Positions 7,897 to 12,082 of a DNA stretch of 12,082 nt are shown here, piece after piece. Origin of the DNA: Candidatus Latescibacterota bacterium. Lineage in GTDB: Bacteria > Latescibacterota > UBA2968 > UBA8231. Position 1 is the stretch's first letter. Every line of letters starts with the position of its first letter. Location: NCBI GenBank assembly GCA_022825185.1, contig JAJDYK010000356.1, positions 1 to 12,082 on the forward strand, in the 5' to 3' direction. The position numbers were made by a program, and so were the translations under genes. Below the pieces are notes generated by a model, which did not search any database, was not told the origin of the DNA, and saw only the letters and a list, made by a program, of their open reading frames with translations.

Positions 7897-7906
7897 TGCG
7901 ATTTAG

Positions 7907-8650
7907 TTACGAAATTCTAAATCTAGCGGAACTAAAGGCGACCAAACGATTCCAGTTTATGTGCCCATCGCCAGTGCAGAATCTTTTAGAGAACTCTATC
8001 GCTAGCCGGTTGATAACTGCTGCGTAATCCACCGCAAAGTCGTCATTCCGTTTCTTGGCATTGTATCCTAGAGGCTCAATGATTCGAGTAAAGAAATCAT
8101 CCTCATTAGAAACCAACTCCCAAAACGCCTGCCCACAATACTTAAAATAATCACCTTTGTTAGGGTTTGAATCACGCCCATAACAGCAGCCATTAACTGC
8201 TACGACGTTCGGGCTAGCAGTGCCTTGACGAATCTCGTAGGCTGCCTCTTGAAAGTTCTGTTTCATCCTAGCTATTTGAGAACTATTGCCCCAGTTTGGA
8301 CCAGATTTGATCTGAACTATGTACATCGCATCGTCCTTGATGAATTCCAAGTCTATCCCAATTTTATTGGATTTCCAGCCGCCAAGAACCACTCCGGCGA
8401 CGTAGACCGCCAAATCCTCAAGAAGCCCTCCGAATAATGTTTCTTTCTGAGAACTCAAATGTGCGTCCAGTAATGACTTGATAAGATCACAAGCCACAAC
8501 AAGGTTTTTGCTCCTGAATAGATATGGATTCTTTCGACGTAGCAAGTTGTCCAATTCTAGGTTGTTGAGGGATTCTAACCGCTTGTTGTGGAAGCTACCA
8601 ATGTTGTCTTGAAGGTAGTCAGTAATCTGTTTATCGGTGATGCGGTTCAT
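7907..8650 (-). CDS. Type II restriction endonuclease, PmeII-like
   Basis: This 247-residue protein is judged a restriction endonuclease from its motifs and partner gene. A PD-(D/E)xK-type core is visible: E78 in a preceding helix, IDLEF (D100, E102) and, 13 residues after D100, VQIKSG with K115. From memory, NPYLFRSKN (41-49), HLSSQKETLFGGLLEDLA (64-81) and KSGPNWGNSSQI (115-126) match the PmeII family of type II endonucleases. It would cut unmodified DNA at the site protected by the adjacent methyltransferase; the recognition sequence cannot be read from the protein. Its ATG overlaps the methyltransferase TGA as ATGA, so translation is coupled and endonuclease follows methylase. It is AT-rich (25 of 60 bases G+C at 8521-8580), unlike the flanking operons, which suggests transfer. 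The C-terminal 80 residues are not assigned. Confidence 0.85.
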   Translation of the reverse strand: MNRITDKQITDYLQDNIGSFHNKRLESLNNLELDNLLRRKNPYLFRSKNLVVACDLIKSLLDAHLSSQKETLFGGLLEDLAVYVAGVVLGGWKSNKIGIDLEFIKDDAMYIVQIKSGPNWGNSSQIARMKQNFQEAAYEIRQGTASPNVVAVNGCCYGRDSNPNKGDYFKYCGQAFWELVSNEDDFFTRIIEPLGYNAKKRNDDFAVDYAAVINRLAIEFSKRFCTGDGHINWNRLVAFSSARFRIS

Positions 8651-9477
8651 AATGCCAACCTCAAATTCTGGAATTCTTGGTCGAGTTTCCGCCGAAGGTC
8701 CTCGTAATACGGCTCGTGCATCTCAATGCCGATGACGTGCCGCCCTTTAGCAAGCGCGGCAAACGCCGTCGTCCCCGAGCCAATAAATGGATCTAGTACT
8801 ACATCACCGGGGTCGGTGAACAAATCTATAAACCACTCCGGCAACCAGCGTGGAAAAGCCGCACTATGGCTGCGGTTAGCGCATTCGGTGGCACGGTGCA
8901 ACACATTGGTCGGATACGCCTTATCGCGCCCCAGCCAGTTTTCCACCTTCTTGCCAAAGCCACTGCCAACTTTGGACTCATCGCGCTGGAGATCAGTTGC
9001 ACTTAGGTTGTGCATCCGACGTTCATACCAGTCGCCCACCGGCACCATCACGGCTTCTTGATTCATCTTGAACTTGCGCTGCTTATTGAATTGCAACAGC
9101 CGCTCCCAAGCGTCCCGGAAGCGATTCGGCCACTTGCCGGGATAGCAGTTTTTCTTGTGCCACACAAATTCCTCGGTCCACAGCCAACACTGCTGCCGCA
9201 AGGCCAAAATCAATTCCAACACATAAGTATGTCGCTCTCCTTTGACGGCGCATTCCTTGATGTTCAAAATGAAGGTGCCGCTCGGCTTGAGGACGCGCAT
9301 AAGTTCGTCGGCAATCGGCAAAAACCAAGCCACATAATCATCCGGTTTCACCCCACCATACGTACTGGAACGCTGATTGGCATACGGCGGCGATGTAACG
9401 ATCAAATCAACGGATGCCGACTCGACATCGCTGAGTTCGGTGCGGCAGTCTCCCAATAAAATAGTAGAAGTAGGCAT
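8647..9477 (-). CDS. Beta-class site-specific DNA methyltransferase (N4-cytosine or N6-adenine)
   Basis: This 276-residue enzyme has the catalytic motif IV first (TSPPY, 28-32) and the AdoMet-binding motif I near the C-terminus (DPFIGSGTT, 229-237, followed by GIEMHEPYYE at 250-259). This order defines beta-class amino-methyltransferases. TSPPY favours N4-cytosine methylation, but N6-adenine enzymes also use SPPY. The central part (about 100-200) is the probable target-recognition region. It should methylate the host's copies of the site cut by the overlapping endonuclease. The start is well fixed: AAGGAG lies eight bases before the ATG at 9477, and the protein begins directly with the first strand (STILLGDC). 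G+C is intermediate (32 of 60 at 8941-9000), below the flanking operons but above the endonuclease. No controller protein gene is present. Confidence 0.9.
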   Translation of the reverse strand: MPTSTILLGDCRTELSDVESASVDLIVTSPPYANQRSSTYGGVKPDDYVAWFLPIADELMRVLKPSGTFILNIKECAVKGERHTYVLELILALRQQCWLWTEEFVWHKKNCYPGKWPNRFRDAWERLLQFNKQRKFKMNQEAVMVPVGDWYERRMHNLSATDLQRDESKVGSGFGKKVENWLGRDKAYPTNVLHRATECANRSHSAAFPRWLPEWFIDLFTDPGDVVLDPFIGSGTTAFAALAKGRHVIGIEMHEPYYEDLRRKLDQEFQNLRLAL

Positions 9478-9485
9478 CGATTCAT

Positions 9486-9491
9486 CTCCTT
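9486..9491 (-). promoter_or_regulatory. Ribosome binding site of the methyltransferase gene
   Basis: AAGGAG on the minus strand, eight bases before the ATG at 9477, fixes the start of the restriction-modification cassette. Confidence 0.7.
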
Positions 9492-9510
9492 GTGGTAGAA
9501 GTATCGCTTC

Positions 9511-9545
9511 GTTTCCTTATAACATTATAAATTAATAAACGTATT
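9511..9545 (-). promoter_or_regulatory. AT-rich leader with a TATAAT element, probable promoter of the restriction-modification cassette
   Basis: This is a sharply AT-rich stretch between the lyase-like gene's stop and the methyltransferase gene. The minus strand holds a perfect TATAAT at 9529-9524, 46 bases before the ATG. No good -35 hexamer is seen at the standard distance, so the element is tentative. It would let the cassette be transcribed independently of the upstream operon. Confidence 0.35.
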
Positions 9546-10636
9546 TAACCCGGTACTCGACACTCGTACACCTGCGCCCATCCACTCCTATCCGACGCAA
9601 AGACCACGTAGCGCCCATCCGGCGAAAAATTAGGATGCGGATGCGTGTGCTGCGGCGCATAGACCTCGACCGGGCCGTCGTCGTACGGACAGTGGTCAGT
9701 ATTCCAGTGTTTGCCCTCGTTGCTCGACTGCGACAGGCAGAGCAGTTGCGGCGCACCGACCCCGTCGTTGGGATCAAACACCTGCAAGCCGCTATCGGGA
9801 AACGTCGTATCCGCCACCATCTGCGCGCCGTCGCGGCTGACCATCGGATGCCAAGCGTTGAACGAACAGACCGGCCGCGCGGCTCCGGTATCGACATCGA
9901 CGCCGATAACCCCGTGCGGCCAGCGCGTCGTCAACAGCTCCCGCTTGCGCGGGTGCCAAGTCTCGTGGACGATCCACTCGTTCCCCTCGCGCGCGTACGC
10001 CAGCCGATGGCTGCTGCCATCCCGATTCACCACCCACATCCGCTCGTAATACGGCCCGGCATAGCGCAACAGCGAACTGTCGTTCGGATGAAACTCTGGA
10101 TGGCCAATCGAATCCCGCTCCACGATCACCTCACTCGCACCACTACAGGTATCAATCACCACTAGGCGTGCCACATGGCCCATCTTCACCGGCACCGCCC
10201 ACCACTGATCGTCGTAACTAAGCGCCGTCGTCCCCATCGCCGCTGCGACCATGCCCTTTTCGCGCATGGCCTCGGTAGCAAAAGAAGCCAATTGCTCTTC
10301 TTCGCAGGTCTCAGTATCCACCCGCCAAGCCCCTTGCCCATCGGTAAAATAGACATAGCGGCCATCGTGCGACGGCGCGATCGAAAACTCGGCCAGCCCC
10401 TCGTGCTCGGTTAGCTGCAGCAACTGCCCAGAATCGCGCAGTTCCAGAAAAAGTTCCGCGCGGCCCGTGCGGTGCGAGACAAACACCAGATGCCGCATCG
10501 CGTCGTCGTACGCGGGGATATAATAGAACGGATGGTGGTGAATGGACGCGTGCGCCGTACTCTGGCGGAGTTCGGCACCCGTCTGCGCGTCGCACAACGA
10601 CCGCGACTCGGGCGGATGAAGCGTACCCCGTCCCAC
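9545..10636 (-). CDS. Oligogalacturonate-lyase-like (PL22-type) beta-propeller protein
   Basis: This 363-residue protein is a WD40/TolB-like propeller with repeated blades such as SHDGRYVYFTDGQG (89-102), EFHPNDSSLLRYAG (181-194) and NFSPDGRYVVFASDRSG (336-352). The histidine-rich AQHTHPHPNFSPDG preface to the last blade, together with HETWHP (224-229), resembles the metal-binding site of oligogalacturonate lyases, which split short galacturonate oligomers into unsaturated uronate products. No signal peptide is visible, so it is probably cytoplasmic. The start is GTG at 10636, two bases after the upstream gene's TGA; the first in-frame ATG is 46 residues later and would cut into the first blade. 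It is the last gene of its operon, after a Gfo/Idh oxidoreductase and a DapA-like gene. The propeller fold is sure; the activity is probable and its exact substrate uncertain. Confidence 0.75.
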   Translation of the reverse strand: MGRGTLHPPESRSLCDAQTGAELRQSTAHASIHHHPFYYIPAYDDAMRHLVFVSHRTGRAELFLELRDSGQLLQLTEHEGLAEFSIAPSHDGRYVYFTDGQGAWRVDTETCEEEQLASFATEAMREKGMVAAAMGTTALSYDDQWWAVPVKMGHVARLVVIDTCSGASEVIVERDSIGHPEFHPNDSSLLRYAGPYYERMWVVNRDGSSHRLAYAREGNEWIVHETWHPRKRELLTTRWPHGVIGVDVDTGAARPVCSFNAWHPMVSRDGAQMVADTTFPDSGLQVFDPNDGVGAPQLLCLSQSSNEGKHWNTDHCPYDDGPVEVYAPQHTHPHPNFSPDGRYVVFASDRSGWAQVYECRVPG

Positions 10637-10638
10637 GG

Positions 10639-11919
10639 TCAGGGCCGGGCGTAGTCAACCGACATCATGCCTTCTACGTCCATTGGATCGATGCCGTACT
10701 GTTTGGTGAGACTCTGGCGCTGCGGAGCGTCCGCGGCCGCCTCGTCGGCCAATGGCAGGGCCACCCGCTGCCCCTCGTTCTGCGCCGACAAATCACAGGC
10801 CGCATTCATCACCAGCGACATCAACGCGTCTTCGTCGTCGAACTCGCTCTGCTCCACTCCCCGCACGGCGAGCGCAAAGTCGGCAATGTGGCTCATAGCC
10901 GACGCGCCATAGTCCTTGCGCAGATTCGAATACGCATCGGTGCGGAAGGGATTTTCGTATTCGATCCGGCCCGTGCTGGTGTCGGCATAGCTCCGGGTCC
11001 AGCTATAGCCGTCGTCCTCGTCGATGACGTCGACGATCTCGTCGGCAATCGAGCGAATCGTCTCCACCCCGTGCTCGGGGTCGATTCCAGCATCCGAACA
11101 GCGCCTAAGCTGCATCTTGGCAATCGTAAAGCCCCCTCTGCTTGCTCCCACTCCCGGATCCTGCGCCCGATAGAGCAGCGTCCCGCGCTCACCCTGCCAT
11201 TCGGTGTACCCAGGCCGCGGATGCCGCCCCAACCAGCCTTTGCCATTGGCGAGCTGATCGGCGACCATCTCGCCAGCGGCAAAGCCGAAGTAATGCGCCG
11301 TGAAGTGCTCGCCACTGTGAAAGCGGTGCGGCATCGAGCGGAAGGACGGCGTCTCCATCGAATGCTCAATAGCCTGCGCCCACACCGGCTGGCCAAAAAA
11401 GCGCACCCAGCGCGAGTTGTTGTGATACCCGGTGTGGTCGGCGTAGCTGAAGATGCGGCCAATGCGGCCGATAAATCCACTGTCCTTCACCGTCAGAGCG
11501 AAGCGGTCGCAGGCAAAGCGGAAGAAGTTTTCCGCCACGCGCACCACCACCCCCTGTTCGCGCGCCACTCGGATCATCTCCCGCGCCTGGGCTATCAAAT
11601 TACACCAAGAGGTCTCGCACATGTTGTGGATGCCGTGGCTCGACAGGTATATCGAATACGCGTAGTGCGACGGCATCGGCGTTACTACCAATGCGGCCTC
11701 GGCAATCCCGTCTTTGACCAACTCGCGCACGTCGTAATAAGCCCGCGCACCGAGCGCGGCAGCCGCCCGGTCGCAATGCTCCTGGACCGGATCGACGCAG
11801 GCCACCACCTCGACCCAATCTTTAAGCGCCGGCAGCAAGGGCTGATAAATGGTGCTGGCGCGGTTGCCCGTGCCAATCAGGGCGACTTTTACTGGATTAT
11901 CTAACTTGGGAACTTCCAT
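10639..11919 (-). CDS. Gfo/Idh/MocA family oxidoreductase with altered EKP motif
   Basis: This 426-residue protein has an N-terminal Rossmann fold (VALIGTGNRAS, 13-22) followed by VTPMPSHY (79-86), both typical of NAD(P)-dependent sugar oxidoreductases of this family. The position normally occupied by the catalytic EKP reads CETSWC (101-106), so the usual lysine is missing. The C-terminal half carries the family's beta-sheet domain with GERGTLLYR (243-251). Histidines in SGEHFTAHYF (202-211) lie near the expected substrate site. Length is somewhat above the common 330-390 residues. The ATG at 11919 lies 15 bases after the stop of the DapA-like gene, behind a weak GCAGGT site, and its own TGA is two bases before the lyase-like gene. 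Sugar or uronate chemistry is suggested by context, but loss of the lysine could mean a different reaction or a non-redox role. Confidence 0.85.
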   Translation of the reverse strand: MEVPKLDNPVKVALIGTGNRASTIYQPLLPALKDWVEVVACVDPVQEHCDRAAAALGARAYYDVRELVKDGIAEAALVVTPMPSHYAYSIYLSSHGIHNMCETSWCNLIAQAREMIRVAREQGVVVRVAENFFRFACDRFALTVKDSGFIGRIGRIFSYADHTGYHNNSRWVRFFGQPVWAQAIEHSMETPSFRSMPHRFHSGEHFTAHYFGFAAGEMVADQLANGKGWLGRHPRPGYTEWQGERGTLLYRAQDPGVGASRGGFTIAKMQLRRCSDAGIDPEHGVETIRSIADEIVDVIDEDDGYSWTRSYADTSTGRIEYENPFRTDAYSNLRKDYGASAMSHIADFALAVRGVEQSEFDDEDALMSLVMNAACDLSAQNEGQRVALPLADEAAADAPQRQSLTKQYGIDPMDVEGMMSVDYARP

Positions 11920-11934
11920 GACAGACCTGCTCTT

Positions 11935-12082
11935 TTATTTGCGAACGCACTCGTAGCCCAGCGCCTCCAACCCCTGCCGAATGCCCTCAATCTCCGCCGG
12001 TGCCAAGTCCCGCAGGGGCCGCCGCATCTTCGGCGAGGGGAACTTGCCCAGCAGCCAGCGGGCGCACTTCATGCGCTGATGC
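11935..12082 (-). CDS. DapA/N-acetylneuraminate-lyase family protein, C-terminal end only
   Basis: The minus strand holds the last 48 codons of a gene that enters from beyond the right edge and stops at TAA 11937-11935. The tail reads GKFPSPKMRRPLRDLAPAEI (positions 13-32 of the fragment) and then IRQGLEALGYE. The pattern of a small helix, (R)RPLR, L-P-E and a final amphipathic helix is the usual C-terminus of the dihydrodipicolinate synthase/NAL class I aldolase superfamily. Members in such a setting often handle 2-keto-3-deoxy sugar acids. The catalytic lysine and the rest of the barrel are outside the window, so the family is likely and the substrate unknown. The Gfo/Idh gene follows after 15 bases. 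Confidence 0.65.
   Translation of the reverse strand, partial: HQRMKCARWLLGKFPSPKMRRPLRDLAPAEIEGIRQGLEALGYECVRK

Noticed and set aside
10888..11904. Plus-strand open frame of 338 codons antisense to the Gfo/Idh gene
   Set aside because: It is a shadow of a well-supported Rossmann-fold gene and has no signal peptide or domain.

Overview
The window is GC-rich (68% G+C in the one 60-base line counted at 10741-10800) and densely coded. It looks like a chromosome piece from an uncultured heterotroph. C-terminal FlgD-like/type IX-like sorting domains, a PhyH-family dioxygenase, a Gfo/Idh/MocA oxidoreductase, a COG3618-type lactonase and an oligogalacturonate-lyase-like propeller occur together. 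From memory this mix suggests an FCB-group lineage such as Latescibacterota or Poribacteria. That assignment is an inference; no marker gene is present.

Layout. (1) 1-3468, plus strand: two tandem secreted proteins with carbohydrate-binding-like domains and C-terminal FlgD/T9SS-type domains; the first is cut by the window edge. (2) 3549-7777, minus strand: a tightly packed five-gene operon, read right to left as COG3618 amidohydrolase/lactonase, aldo/keto reductase, class IV aminotransferase, PhyH-family dioxygenase and a short heme-copper oxidase subunit III. Gaps are 2, 15 and 13 bases, then a 4-base ATGA overlap. (3) 7907-9477, minus strand: a two-gene restriction-modification cassette, beta-class DNA methyltransferase then PD-(D/E)xK endonuclease, also joined by an ATGA overlap. 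It is poorer in G+C than its surroundings. (4) 9545-12082, minus strand: the 3' end of a DapA-like aldolase/dehydratase gene, a Gfo/Idh/MocA oxidoreductase with an altered active-site motif, and an oligogalacturonate-lyase-like propeller.

Working together. The aldo/keto reductase and lactonase pair fits an oxidative, non-phosphorylating sugar route (aldose to aldonolactone to aldonate), for which L-fucose is the best-known model. The DapA-like, Gfo/Idh and lyase-like genes fit catabolism of uronic-acid sugars. The secreted proteins could bind polysaccharide at the cell surface. The restriction-modification cassette sits between the two catabolic gene sets on the same strand and looks like a later insertion. 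A possible 14-codon gene remnant lies at its downstream edge.

No tRNA, rRNA, CRISPR array or insertion sequence was seen, and no convincing intrinsic terminator was found in any gap. No gap between genes exceeds about 130 bases.
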